From NCBI GenBank assembly GCA_018822835.1, contig JAHJJO010000051.1, forward strand, positions 1 to 12,036: a stretch of DNA of 12,036 nucleotides, read 5' to 3'. How positions within the stretch are numbered: the first letter of the stretch is position 1; each line of letters opens with the position of its first letter. The stretch comes from Patescibacteria group bacterium. Its GTDB lineage: Bacteria > Patescibacteriota > Patescibacteriia > Patescibacteriales > JAHJJO01. The notes below the pieces were generated by a model. The model was given only the letters and a program-made list of their open reading frames with translations, was not told the DNA's origin and ran no database searches. This document shows positions 1-6,705 of this stretch, piece after piece. A program made the position numbers and the translations under genes.

Positions 1-22
1 ATTAAAAATTCAAAAATTAAAA
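1..22 (+). repeat. Degenerate 7-8-bp tandem array
   Basis: Three to four units of the ATTAAAA type (one is 8 bp), AT-only, downstream of ruvC at the window edge. The weakest member of the heptamer arrays. Confidence 0.35.
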
Positions 23-59
23 ATTATATGCAGTGTCCTTTCATTTGGCCATTAACCTT

Positions 60-542
60 TTACACATTGCGCGAATTTGCTGCGCAGATTGCTGTTGCAA
101 GCGCGTCTGTCGCATCATCTGAACGAGGCAATTCTTTTAAATTTAATAATAATTTTACCATTTTTTGTACCTGCGTTTTTGACGCTCTGCCATAAGATGA
201 AACAGCTTGCTTAATTTGCAATGGAGTAAATTCAATAGTATTTACATTGTTTTGTTTTGCGGTTAATAAAACAACTCCGCGCGCATGGCTAACAGTTAAA
301 GCGGATTTTACATTTTTGCAAAAAAATAATTGCTCAACAGCAATTAATTTTGGCTTATATTTTTTAATTATTTTATTTAATTTTTTGTTAATAATTTCTA
401 GTCTATCAGCTAAGTCAACTTTTGCTTTAGTTTTAATTGAACCATAATCAAGACAAATCAAATTATTTTTATCATCTTTTTGTATAATCCCGTAGCCAGT
501 GTCAGCTATGCCAGGGTCTATGCCGAGTATCACGTAACACAT
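60..542 (-). CDS. ruvC: Crossover junction endodeoxyribonuclease RuvC
   Basis: RuvC is the Holliday-junction resolvase that cuts four-way recombination intermediates symmetrically, normally with the RuvAB branch-migration motor. The 160-residue protein has the usual family length. It opens with the RNase H-fold motif LGIDPGIADTGYGI (D9). It continues with VEQLFFCKN (E70) and ends with DDATDALA (D143 and D146). These match the four acidic metal-binding residues of the family. The ATG start at 542 leaves 9 bp after the stop of the upstream carboxypeptidase, so the two are probably co-transcribed. No clear SD site precedes the ATG; GTG at residue 4 is a possible alternative start. ruvA and ruvB are not in the window. 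Function is secure from the motifs. Confidence 0.94.
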   Translation of the reverse strand: MCYVILGIDPGIADTGYGIIQKDDKNNLICLDYGSIKTKAKVDLADRLEIINKKLNKIIKKYKPKLIAVEQLFFCKNVKSALTVSHARGVVLLTAKQNNVNTIEFTPLQIKQAVSSYGRASKTQVQKMVKLLLNLKELPRSDDATDALATAICAANSRNV

Positions 543-551
543 AAAATTAAT

Positions 552-1529
552 TTAAGGAAATCTAAAACTATTATAAGTCCATTCTACCAAATCTTTTGTT
601 TCTGTAAAGCGGCTATTATTATCTTTGCTCCCTAAAATAACTGAAATAATTTTATTTCCATTTTTATTAATAAATTCTCCTGCAAAGCAATATCCAGCCA
701 CGTCAGTATATCCTGTTTTACCTCCTATTATTTTAATTCCATTACTTGGAAAATGTTTTAACAGATAATTAGTAGTGTCAACTTGTTTTTTTCTGTTGCC
801 AATCGTGCTGAATTCGTATTGTTTTGTAATTGTGGCTTTATAGATGTCCTGATTTGATAAAGCTTTTTTAATTAAAAAAGCAACTTCATAGGCTGTGGAA
901 ATATTATAATCGCTCAAGCCAATAGGGTCTGTAAAATGAGTATTATGCAAATTCATATTAATTGCTTTTTGATTCATTTTTTCAACAAATTCTTTTTCAC
1001 TCATTCCTGTTGAACTAACTAAAGCTACAGTCGCTGTATTAGCGGAACTTACAATGCTTAAATAAAATAAATCCTGGACAGTAATTTTTTCTCCCAAAAA
1101 TAAATAAATTTTTCCTCCTTCTCTGCGATCCTGTTTTTGAATTTTATAAATATGTTCCCATCCTGGGTTATGATCAAGAAAAACTAAAGCTGTCATTAAT
1201 TTTGTAATACTGGCAATGGGTGTCGGCTGATCCGCATTGTTATTAAATAATAAAACATTATTTTCATAATCCAACACTGCTCCGCTTTTCGCTGAAACTT
1301 TAAATTCCTCCGCGTTTATAAATTTAAATGGAATAAATTTTCTATTTTTTGCTGTTGGCAACTTTGGATTTATATTAGGTTGGTTTTTACTAAGCTGTTT
1401 TGTTATACTGCTTATAAAAACTTTCGCGTCAGCATCTGTTTGTTGCAAAACTTCTATATTCACAATGCCATAAGAAACTCCAAAATTTAAAACACCAAGA
1501 ATAGATATGAATAAATAGATTAAATACAT
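552..1529 (-). CDS. D-alanyl-D-alanine carboxypeptidase / endopeptidase, peptidase S11 family
   Basis: A low-molecular-weight penicillin-binding protein that trims peptidoglycan stem peptides outside the membrane. All three serine-peptidase motifs are visible: SITK at 107-110 (nucleophile S107 and K110), SAN at 162-164 and KTG at 271-273. The first roughly 22 residues are hydrophobic and look like an uncleaved signal or anchor. Residues 25-75 form a variable linker before the catalytic domain. The 325-residue length suits the S11 group (DacA/PbpG-like), but the sequence does not separate carboxypeptidase from endopeptidase activity. It lies 9 bp upstream of ruvC on the same strand. No SD site is seen at the ATG. 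The upstream gap to scpB is filled by repeats rather than by an obvious promoter. Confidence 0.91.
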   Translation of the reverse strand: MYLIYLFISILGVLNFGVSYGIVNIEVLQQTDADAKVFISSITKQLSKNQPNINPKLPTAKNRKFIPFKFINAEEFKVSAKSGAVLDYENNVLLFNNNADQPTPIASITKLMTALVFLDHNPGWEHIYKIQKQDRREGGKIYLFLGEKITVQDLFYLSIVSSANTATVALVSSTGMSEKEFVEKMNQKAINMNLHNTHFTDPIGLSDYNISTAYEVAFLIKKALSNQDIYKATITKQYEFSTIGNRKKQVDTTNYLLKHFPSNGIKIIGGKTGYTDVAGYCFAGEFINKNGNKIISVILGSKDNNSRFTETKDLVEWTYNSFRFP

Positions 1530-1540
1530 AAACGATAAGA

Positions 1541-1571
1541 ATTATCAATAATCAATTTTCAATAATCAATT
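1541..1571 (+). repeat. Heptamer tandem array
   Basis: Four units in perfect 7-bp register (types ATTATCA and ATAATCA), running in phase into the ACCCTGTTAAAT element at 1573. Its first 23 bases are identical to 3345-3367. Confidence 0.7.
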
Positions 1572-1572
1572 C

Positions 1573-1630
1573 ACCCTGTTAAATCCTGCAGAGCAGGAAT
1601 TTTGTTCAAGACAAAATTATTTAACAGGGT
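1573..1630. repeat. Palindromic element with three-way-junction fold, copy 1
   Basis: The outer stem ACCCTGTTAAAT (1573-1584) pairs perfectly with 1619-1630. Inside are two hairpins: CCTGC/GCAGG (1585-1597) and AATTTTGT/ACAAAATT (1598-1618). No base is left unpaired at the junction. It lies between scpB and the carboxypeptidase gene. Confidence 0.85.
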
Positions 1631-1673
1631 AAATAATCAAATAATAAAATGATCATTTAAAATTGATCATTTA

Positions 1674-1701
1674 TTGAAAATTGATACTTGATAATTGAAA
1701 A
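1674..1701 (+). repeat. Heptamer tandem array, inverted relative to 1541-1571
   Basis: Four units (types TTGAAAA and TTGATAC). It ends exactly where the scpB stop codon begins and, with 1541-1571, brackets the three-way element. Confidence 0.7.
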
Positions 1702-2271
1702 TTATTCTGTCAGCATTCTTTCCAACGCGTCATCTTTATGCAATCTTTCATAATCAGGGAGCTCATTAACATTATTAACTCCTAAAAAACGGATAAAATC
1801 AAAAGTAACATTATAATAAATTTCATTTTTTTTTCTATCAAATTTAGATTCAATCAAGCCTCGCAACAGAAGATTGCGTAAAATTAAAGCGCAATTTACG
1901 CCTCTAATTCTGTCTAAATCCAATTTAGAAACCGGGCCACGATATGCGATAATAGTCAAAGTTTCCAAACTTGGTTTAGACAACTCCCCTGTTATTTCAT
2001 TTTTAACAAGCTTTTTTACTAATTCAGCATTCTCTGACGCGCTAACCATTTGATATTTATTATTATTTTCAATTATTTGAATTCCTCGTTTATTATTTTT
2101 ATAATTTTTTATTAATTCTTCAACAGTTTTTTGGACTTCTTTCATTGGCTTGTTCGCCAAATCAGCCAACTGCCTCGCTGACATTGGCTTATGCGAAATA
2201 AATAGTAAAGATTCTAATTGATTCTCAATTGTTCGATTGCTTGATTGTTCAATTGTTATTTGTTTAGACAT
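1702..2271 (-). CDS. scpB: Segregation and condensation protein B (ScpB)
   Basis: ScpB is the winged-helix (kite) subunit of the Smc-ScpAB condensin that compacts and segregates the chromosome. It binds the kleisin ScpA as a dimer. The 189-residue protein has the tandem winged-helix layout. An N-terminal domain (about 15-75) begins ENQLESLLFISHKPMSARQL. The second domain carries the family hallmark LSKPSLETLTIIAYRGP (97-113), then IRGVN (122-126) and LLLRGLIE (134-141). It ends with the usual FIRFLGVNNVNELP stretch. The stop codon directly abuts a heptamer repeat array at 1674-1701. scpA lies upstream on the same strand but 305 bp away, with a palindromic element in between. No SD site is visible. 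Confidence 0.95.
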   Translation of the reverse strand: MSKQITIEQSSNRTIENQLESLLFISHKPMSARQLADLANKPMKEVQKTVEELIKNYKNNKRGIQIIENNNKYQMVSASENAELVKKLVKNEITGELSKPSLETLTIIAYRGPVSKLDLDRIRGVNCALILRNLLLRGLIESKFDRKKNEIYYNVTFDFIRFLGVNNVNELPDYERLHKDDALERMLTE

Positions 2272-2341
2272 TGATTTTATTGTTTTAAAGACATGTTATA
2301 GCCAATCTATTTAGAATTGTCGCTTTTCAAATTTATTATAA

Positions 2342-2519
2342 GTCACTTTTTGTCATTCCGAATGAACCCCTCCCCAGTTTTTAATGAAATTAAAAACTGG
2401 GGAGGGGGAAATGAGGAATCGCTTATAGCTTGTTAATATAATAATGCTTCCATTTCTATTAAAGAATCTTTAAGGGATTCCTCAGTCGTTGCTACTCCTT
2501 CGGAATGACAAAAAGGGAC
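2342..2519. repeat. Composite MITE-like inverted repeat between scpA and scpB
   Basis: A 17-bp perfect terminal stem (2346-2362 with 2499-2515, containing GTCATTCCGAA) is extended by three more pairs after a mismatch. Inside are a perfect 19-bp hairpin (2367-2385 with 2389-2407, CCCCTCCCC-rich) and a 9-bp arm TGAGGAATC/GATTCCTCA. Non-coding; it fills most of the scpA-scpB gap. Confidence 0.8.
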
Positions 2520-2529
2520 ATTTTATCAT

Positions 2530-2553
2530 TCCCCGATCGAAATCGAGGACAAG
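2530..2553 (+). repeat. 24-bp repeat, copy 1
   Basis: TCCCCGATCGAAATCG followed by AGGACAAG. It matches 6859-6882 at 21 of 24 positions; the second copy interrupts a palindromic element there. Confidence 0.65.
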
Positions 2554-2576
2554 TTTTGAATGTTTTGTAATTCAAT

Positions 2577-3287
2577 TTAATTACTTCCAGTAATCATAAT
2601 TTCCCCAAACAACCCCTCTTGTCCAACTACAATGGATTGCTGTTTAACTAATTCTAACACTGCTAAAAAACTTACAATCACGTCTGTTTTTGATTTTGTT
2701 TTAATTAAAATGCGATTAAAACTTATTTTAATTTTTTCTAATAACATTTGTTGAATAGCCCAAATTTTATCTTCAATATTAACTTTGTATTCTAACTTTT
2801 CTTCTTTTAATTCCTCTTCAATCGGCTTGATTTGTTTAATAAATTCTTTAAACACTGAATATAAATTTTCTTTGGTTATTTTTTTTGGTGGGGAAAATAT
2901 TTTTGCGTTTAGCATGAATTGTTTGCGGTCAAATTCACGATTAAACATAAACTTTTTTTCTTTAATTATATTCTCAATTTGTTCAGTAGCTTGTAAAAAT
3001 TCTTTATACATTTTTAATTGCTTTTCTAATTCATCAGTTTCATCCTCGTCTTCAAAACATAAATAAGGAAGCAAGGCTTTGGACTTAAGTAATAATAACT
3101 TTGCCGCTACAACCAAAAAATCCGCCAAATCATCTGGATCAATTTTTGTTAATTTTTTTATGTATTCAATATACTGATTAGCAATTTTAGCTAAATTTAC
3201 TTCTGTAATGTCTAATTTTTCTTTTTCAATTAATTTTAACAGCAAATTTAACGGTCCTTGAAATTTTTCAGTTTTTATTTGAAGCAT
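2577..3287 (-). CDS. scpA: Segregation and condensation protein A (ScpA, kleisin)
   Basis: ScpA is the kleisin that bridges the two Smc heads and recruits ScpB. The N-terminus carries the family signature FQGPLNLLLKLIEKEKLDI (9-27), then DLADFLVVAAKLLLLKSKALLP (53-74). The middle (80-160) is an acidic and lysine-rich linker. The C-terminal winged helix (about 165-236) includes SFLAVLELVKQQSIVV and ends GEIMIT. At 236 residues it is close to the family norm. Its partner scpB follows on the same strand after a 305-bp gap that contains a MITE-like palindrome; in many genomes these genes are nearly adjacent. smc is not in the window. No SD site is visible at the ATG. Confidence 0.95.
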   Translation of the reverse strand: MLQIKTEKFQGPLNLLLKLIEKEKLDITEVNLAKIANQYIEYIKKLTKIDPDDLADFLVVAAKLLLLKSKALLPYLCFEDEDETDELEKQLKMYKEFLQATEQIENIIKEKKFMFNREFDRKQFMLNAKIFSPPKKITKENLYSVFKEFIKQIKPIEEELKEEKLEYKVNIEDKIWAIQQMLLEKIKISFNRILIKTKSKTDVIVSFLAVLELVKQQSIVVGQEGLFGEIMITGSN

Positions 3288-3344
3288 AAATTATAAAACA
3301 TACATTATGACTCAGCGTAACAGGACGGTTGCGCCACTATAAAA

Positions 3345-3379
3345 ATTATCAATAATCAATTTTCAATGACCAATAAATA
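3345..3379 (+). repeat. Heptamer tandem array
   Basis: Five units, the first three identical to those at 1541. Bases 3355-3369 form a perfect 15-bp inverted repeat with 3398-3412. Confidence 0.65.
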
Positions 3380-3411
3380 ATCAATCCATAAAATGATCAT
3401 TGAAAATTGAT

Positions 3412-3504
3412 TTTGGCCTCGTCAGAATCTCTCAGCAGAGGATTCTGACGGTCAATTCTTTTATACGCTGGAATCCTCTGCTGAGAGATTCCAGCGAGAC
3501 CAAA
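3412..3504. repeat. Double-hairpin palindromic element (family U), two arms with complementary loops
   Basis: An outer stem TTTGGCCTC (one mismatch) closes over two hairpins. GTCAGAATC/GATTCTGAC (3421-3449) has loop TCTCAGCAGAG, and CGCTGGAATC/GATTCCAGCG (3466-3496) has loop CTCTGCTGAGA. The loops are exact reverse complements. It lies just past the aminotransferase stop and has no T tract. Confidence 0.8.
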
Positions 3505-3514
3505 GTAAGACTAA

Positions 3515-4798
3515 TTACGCGACAGGTCTATTAAATTGATTAATCACTTTTACTATTCTTTTTGCGTCTTTTTCAGTAGTACATCTGTTGGTTGGCAGGT
3601 TAATTGACTGGCTGGCCAATAATTCAGCGTTAGGACAGTCTCCTTTTTTATATCCAATTTTTTCTAAATCAATATCAGCTGGAGCTATAACTGTATTATA
3701 CCAATTTCCTAAAATAATACCATGCTTTTTTGCATAATCATGCATTTTTCTCGGATGTTTTGTTAAAATGGTGTAGCGTAATTTCGGATGTCGGATGTCG
3801 GATGTCGGATGTCGGACTTTTTTATTGTGTACAAAATTTGTGTACAACTTAGCAATGCGTCTGCGATGATCATTTATTTCATCAACTTCCTGTAATTGAT
3901 TTATTAAAATTTGAGCCAGAGCATTAGCCAGTCGCGCGGGATAAAAAGGAACGGGATGCCCACTTTTTTCTGGCTTGTAAATAATATGATTAATAATGTT
4001 AAATTTTTTAGCAATATATAATAATACCTTTCCAATTTTAATTCCGTATAATGGTTTTCCAACAAAAAATAATGGATAATGTAAAAGATGCTGTATGGTT
4101 TTTGACATTAATGGAAGGGGCAAATTATTTTGATATTGCTTAATTTTATCAGCTAATTCAGAATTTTTAGTGATCAACGCGCCTCCGCGAACGCATGAAA
4201 TGGTTTTATCAGCGCCAAAGCTAAACATTCCAATATCTCCAAAAGTTCCAACGAATTGACCATTATATTTTGCGCCAAAACTATGAGCGCAATCTTCAAC
4301 AACTTTCAAATTATATTTTTTGGCTATTAATAATAATTTTCCTAATTGCGCAGGCAAACCAAAAGTATGCTGTATAATAAGTATTTTTGATTTGTGAGTA
4401 ATTTTTTTTTCTAAATCTTCCGGATCCATATTAAAATCATTGCAAATATCAACATAAACTGGCTTGGCTCCTGTTTGGCAAATGGCATTAGGAACAACCA
4501 CGCAGGTGTATGCTTGTGTTAAAATTTCATCGCCCTCCCCTGCTCTAAGCGATTTTAACGCAAAATATAAAGCAGATCTGCCACTATCAAATGTATAAGC
4601 ATATTTAATTTTAAAATATTGTTTGAGTTTTTCTTCTGCTATTTTAATATATTTTCCATTAATTAAGCTAAACCCTATAGGACCGCAAGCGTCCAACAGG
4701 GTAAACCATTTCCATGGCAAACATAAAAATTTTAAAGCAACCAAAACATCACGGCCTGTTAAATTTGGAGAAAAACCTGTAAAAATTATTTTTTTCAT
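3515..4798 (-). CDS. DegT/DnrJ/EryC1/StrS-family PLP aminotransferase
   Basis: A PLP-dependent aminotransferase of the sugar-amine type, usually making amino sugars on nucleotide-activated substrates for surface glycans; the substrate cannot be told here. Visible motifs are FDSGRSALYFAL (70-81, cofactor phosphate site), VEDCAHSFGA (167-176, D169 contacting the PLP ring) and SFGADK (193-198, K198 the Schiff-base lysine) followed by RGGALIT. Two stretches look repeat-derived. Residues 33-42 (bases 4672-4702) are an ACCCTGTT palindrome read in frame between PWKWF and the usual start of the fold. Residues 329-338 (RHPTSDIRHP) come from a 7-bp tandem repeat at 3784-3816. The gene follows the ZIP transporter by 6 bp and is probably co-transcribed with it. 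No SD site. Confidence 0.93.
   Translation of the reverse strand: MKKIIFTGFSPNLTGRDVLVALKFLCLPWKWFTLLDACGPIGFSLINGKYIKIAEEKLKQYFKIKYAYTFDSGRSALYFALKSLRAGEGDEILTQAYTCVVVPNAICQTGAKPVYVDICNDFNMDPEDLEKKITHKSKILIIQHTFGLPAQLGKLLLIAKKYNLKVVEDCAHSFGAKYNGQFVGTFGDIGMFSFGADKTISCVRGGALITKNSELADKIKQYQNNLPLPLMSKTIQHLLHYPLFFVGKPLYGIKIGKVLLYIAKKFNIINHIIYKPEKSGHPVPFYPARLANALAQILINQLQEVDEINDHRRRIAKLYTNFVHNKKVRHPTSDIRHPKLRYTILTKHPRKMHDYAKKHGIILGNWYNTVIAPADIDLEKIGYKKGDCPNAELLASQSINLPTNRCTTEKDAKRIVKVINQFNRPVA
3784..3816. repeat. 7-bp tandem repeat inside the aminotransferase gene
   Basis: Four exact units of TCGGATG plus five bases. Read in the gene direction it encodes RHPTSDIRHP. Gain or loss of one unit would shift the frame. 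Confidence 0.9.
4672..4702. repeat. ACCCTGTT-type palindrome inside the aminotransferase gene
   Basis: On the coding strand it starts ACCCTGTTGGAC and ends GGTCCTATAGGGT, forming a hairpin (ACCCT/AGGGT and GGAC/GTCC). It shares ACCCTGTT with the ends of the elements at 1573 and 11978 and is read as residues 33-42. Confidence 0.6.
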
Positions 4799-4804
4799 AA
4801 AAAA

Positions 4805-5530
4805 TTACTTCATCACAAACATTAACGCGATGCCCAACATAAACATTAAAAAGGAGATAATAGATTTTCGCAAATTAGTTTCTTTTTTTATTTCCGGCAT
4901 AAGGTCAGAAGCGGCAATATAAATAAAACCGCCAGCTGCAAAAGGAAGTAAAAATGAAATAATATTTTCTAAATTCAAAGAAATAAAATAACCCACAATT
5001 CCTCCCGCGACAACTGTGAGCGCGACAATAAAATTTATCAACAATGCTTTCTTTTTTTTAAATCCTGCATAAAGAAGCACACCAAAATCACTTATTTCCT
5101 GAGGTATTTCATGTAATGCAATTGCAAAAGTTGTTGTAACTCCTAATTTTATATCAACTAAAAACGCGGTGGCAATTATTAATCCGTCTATAAAATTATG
5201 CAGACCATCGCCAAATAAATTCATGTAACCAAAAGTATGGATCTGACAATTCTCTTTATGGCAATGTCGCCAATACAACAACTTTTCCATGAAAAAGAAA
5301 AAAACAAAGGCAACTAAAGTAATCAGGTATATTTTTTCTGTTTTAATTTCTAAAGCCGCCTCTGGTAGAAGATGTAAAAATGCGCTACCCATCAAAGCCC
5401 CTGCTGAAAAAGATACTAAAAATAAAAGTATTTTAGAAAGTATTTCTTTTTTACAGCACAATAATAAAAGCGCTATCCATACGCACAAGCTAATTGATAA
5501 GCAGGCAATAATAATAAATATTAAAATCAT
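4805..5530 (-). CDS. ZIP-family divalent metal transporter
   Basis: An inner-membrane ZIP permease, probably importing zinc or another divalent metal. Positions below count from the upstream TTG at 5551; subtract 7 for the ATG form. There are about eight hydrophobic helices. The two binuclear-centre motifs are present: GDGLHNFIDG (H118, N119, D122) in TM4 and HEIPQE (H147, E148, E152) in TM5. HLLPEA (60-65) in TM2 is also typical. A short Cys/His-rich loop (CHKENCQIH, 97-105) sits where family members carry a variable metal-binding loop. I chose the ATG at 5530; the TTG at 5551 would add seven residues, and neither has an SD site. The stop is 6 bp before the aminotransferase ATG, so the pair forms an operon. 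The link between metal import and the aminotransferase is not obvious. Confidence 0.92.
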   Translation of the reverse strand: MILIFIIIACLSISLCVWIALLLLCCKKEILSKILLFLVSFSAGALMGSAFLHLLPEAALEIKTEKIYLITLVAFVFFFFMEKLLYWRHCHKENCQIHTFGYMNLFGDGLHNFIDGLIIATAFLVDIKLGVTTTFAIALHEIPQEISDFGVLLYAGFKKKKALLINFIVALTVVAGGIVGYFISLNLENIISFLLPFAAGGFIYIAASDLMPEIKKETNLRKSIISFLMFMLGIALMFVMK

Positions 5531-5553
5531 ATAAAATAATGCAAAAATCAAAA

Positions 5554-5574
5554 TGCCCGACTACCGGACGGGCA
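5554..5574. repeat. Small GC-rich palindrome upstream of the ZIP gene
   Basis: TGCCCG pairs with CGGGCA around nine bases and is flanked by a direct repeat CAAAATG (5549-5555 and 5577-5583). It stands out in the AT-rich context. Confidence 0.5.
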
Positions 5575-5640
5575 GGCAAAATGACTTTAGGAATCAATAT
5601 GGACATTTTAACATACAAATATATAAACACGCAACACTCG

Positions 5641-5668
5641 CGTAACGCATAACGCATAGCGCGTAACG
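5641..5668 (+). repeat. Heptamer tandem array
   Basis: Four units (CGTAACG and CATAACG types). The inverted partner lies at 5745-5772. Confidence 0.75.
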
Positions 5669-5744
5669 TAATTAATTTTGTTTCTTATTTTGTTTTTGTT
5701 ATAGTTTATCACAGCGAACTATGGCGACAAATTATAATAATTAT

Positions 5745-5772
5745 CGTTATGCGTTCCACGTTATGCGTTATG
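5745..5772 (+). repeat. Heptamer tandem array, inverted partner of 5641-5668
   Basis: Four units (CGTTATG and CGTTCCA types), running directly into TTGACT at 5778. Confidence 0.75.
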
Positions 5773-5777
5773 CGTCC

Positions 5778-5811
5778 TTGACTTATTTTTAAAAAAGTGT
5801 TTTTATATAAT
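5778..5811 (+). promoter_or_regulatory. Weak promoter candidate for the first small-ORF cassette
   Basis: TTGACT (5778-5783) and TATAAT (5806-5811) are good boxes, but the 22-bp spacing is too long for a standard promoter. One of the two boxes is probably not the one used. Confidence 0.3.
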
Positions 5812-5845
5812 TAGCTTTTAATTTTAAAAAAAGGGGGTGGAAGAA

Positions 5846-6097
5846 ATGGAACAAGAAGGTGCCGCTATATTATGTGCCGTTTGTAGCAAACAATTTATCT
5901 TTTCTGCATTAAAGCCAGTCGGAAGATTTGCAAAGGATCTAAATCAACGCCTTTGCCCTGAATGCAGGGAAAAAATTAACATGGATCCTCAAATTCAAGC
6001 GATGATCTTTCGACTTATTCATCTTGAGGAGTGCATTGCACTATCCAAATTCATGGTCGAACGCCTATGGTTTCTGTCGGATGTTGTAAAAATTTAA
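5846..6097 (+). CDS. Small protein with two CxxC knuckles (putative zinc ribbon), unrecognised
   Basis: The 83-residue product matches no family I can name. It has two CxxC pairs, C10-x2-C13 and C37-x2-C40, spaced like a treble-clef or ribbon zinc site. After these comes a helical segment (about 47-80) rich in Ile, Leu and Phe. This could fold a zinc-stabilised helical domain, but nothing shows a function. The ATG at 5846 is preferred over an in-frame GTG at 5837, because the purine run AAAAAAAGGGGGTGG lies at SD distance before the ATG and overlaps the GTG. It is the first gene of a short rightward cassette that ends at the terminator at 6706. The strong SD contrasts with the core genes of the window. 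Confidence 0.65.
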   Translation: MEQEGAAILCAVCSKQFIFSALKPVGRFAKDLNQRLCPECREKINMDPQIQAMIFRLIHLEECIALSKFMVERLWFLSDVVKI

Positions 6098-6205
6098 AAA
6101 AAGGGGGGTGAAAATTGAGAGCAAAAATTCGACCTCCTCCAATCAATTTTTGAAAAATAAAATTAATAAAAACTTATTTTATTTTTTGGAAAAAAAGGGG
6201 GAAAA
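6098..6205 (+). promoter_or_regulatory. Leader-like spacer between the two small ORFs
   Basis: An SD-like run (AAAAAAGGGGGG, 6097-6108) is followed at normal spacing by TTG at 6115. That codon opens a 12-codon reading frame ending at 6153 whose product would include Pro-Pro-Pro. The CCTCCTCC within it can pair with the SD run (six or seven pairs including G-U). An 11-bp A/T stem (6153-6163 with 6176-6186) followed by T residues comes next, before the SD of the 6206 gene. The layout resembles a translational or transcriptional attenuator, but AT-richness alone could produce the stem. A 38-codon frame from GTG 6108 also exists but lacks an SD. Confidence 0.3.
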
Positions 6206-6664
6206 ATGGAGGAAACGACGTTGACATGGAAAAGAAGGGTAGGAAATATGAAGCATCTTACAATCCCAACAGCTCGGTTAATGATTGGGGAAGAAAAATT
6301 CCAACAATTTCAGCGTCTCATTAAAGATAGGCGCTGTGACATAAACTATATTTTTGCTTCAATGCGTTTTCTTATTTTTTACAAAGAAAGTGAAAAAAAG
6401 ATAGAAAAGCACGACATTTGTGGTTTATGTGGGAACAAAATTTGGAAGAACACATCTCATTTTTTTACTAGAAATGAGAATAAAAAACTCCGGCTTTTTT
6501 GTCCTAAATTTTCTCGGAAAACTTTTGTTATAAAGTTTCCCAGGAAAACAGAATATGTTCAATCGCAAATTATTTTTTTTGGTTTTTTGCAAAATCATCT
6601 GCAAAACCAAAAAATTGGAATCTTAGAATTTTTAGAAAAAATAAAAAAGGAGGTGAAAATTTAA
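6206..6664 (+). CDS. Hypothetical 152-residue protein with one CxxC motif
   Basis: No family recognised. The N-terminal half (15-65) is a mixed basic segment. Residues 70-77 are DICGLCGN, a CxxC knuckle (C72, C75) resembling half of a zinc ribbon. C99 in LFCPK, and perhaps H85, could complete a metal site, but the second pair is not a clean CxxC. Residues 100-152 are Lys/Phe-rich, ending in a basic helix (EFLEKIKKEVKI). The ATG follows an AAAAAAAGGGGG purine run at SD distance. Both this ORF and the one before it end in VKI and a stop, within similar AAAATTTAA sequence. That might mean a shared origin of the 3' ends, or only a shared AT-rich context. Codon content is very A-rich, so a non-functional ORF cannot be ruled out. 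Confidence 0.55.
   Translation: MEETTLTWKRRVGNMKHLTIPTARLMIGEEKFQQFQRLIKDRRCDINYIFASMRFLIFYKESEKKIEKHDICGLCGNKIWKNTSHFFTRNENKKLRLFCPKFSRKTFVIKFPRKTEYVQSQIIFFGFLQNHLQNQKIGILEFLEKIKKEVKI
6647..6655 (+). promoter_or_regulatory. Perfect SD sequence with no gene behind it
   Basis: AAGGAGGTG overlaps the last codons of the 6206 ORF, in a context (AAAAAAGG then GTGAAAATT) very like the SD at 6101-6110. No start codon with an open frame follows before the terminator. It may be the remnant of a lost third cassette gene, or simply coding sequence. Confidence 0.35.
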
Positions 6665-6705
6665 TTTCTTTCTCGTTTTTTCCTCGGCCGAGGACAAAAT
6701 CAGCA

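Noticed and set aside
247..447. Frame opposite ruvC
   Set aside because: Complement of a well-supported ruvC with no motif of its own.
3412..3504. CRISPR array or bidirectional terminator
   Set aside because: Only two arms, inverted rather than direct, with no spacers. No T tract follows either hairpin.
6108..6224. 38-codon GTG frame between the small ORFs
   Set aside because: Its start lies inside the SD run, it has no SD of its own and it overlaps the next gene by 19 bases. Kept only as part of the leader description.
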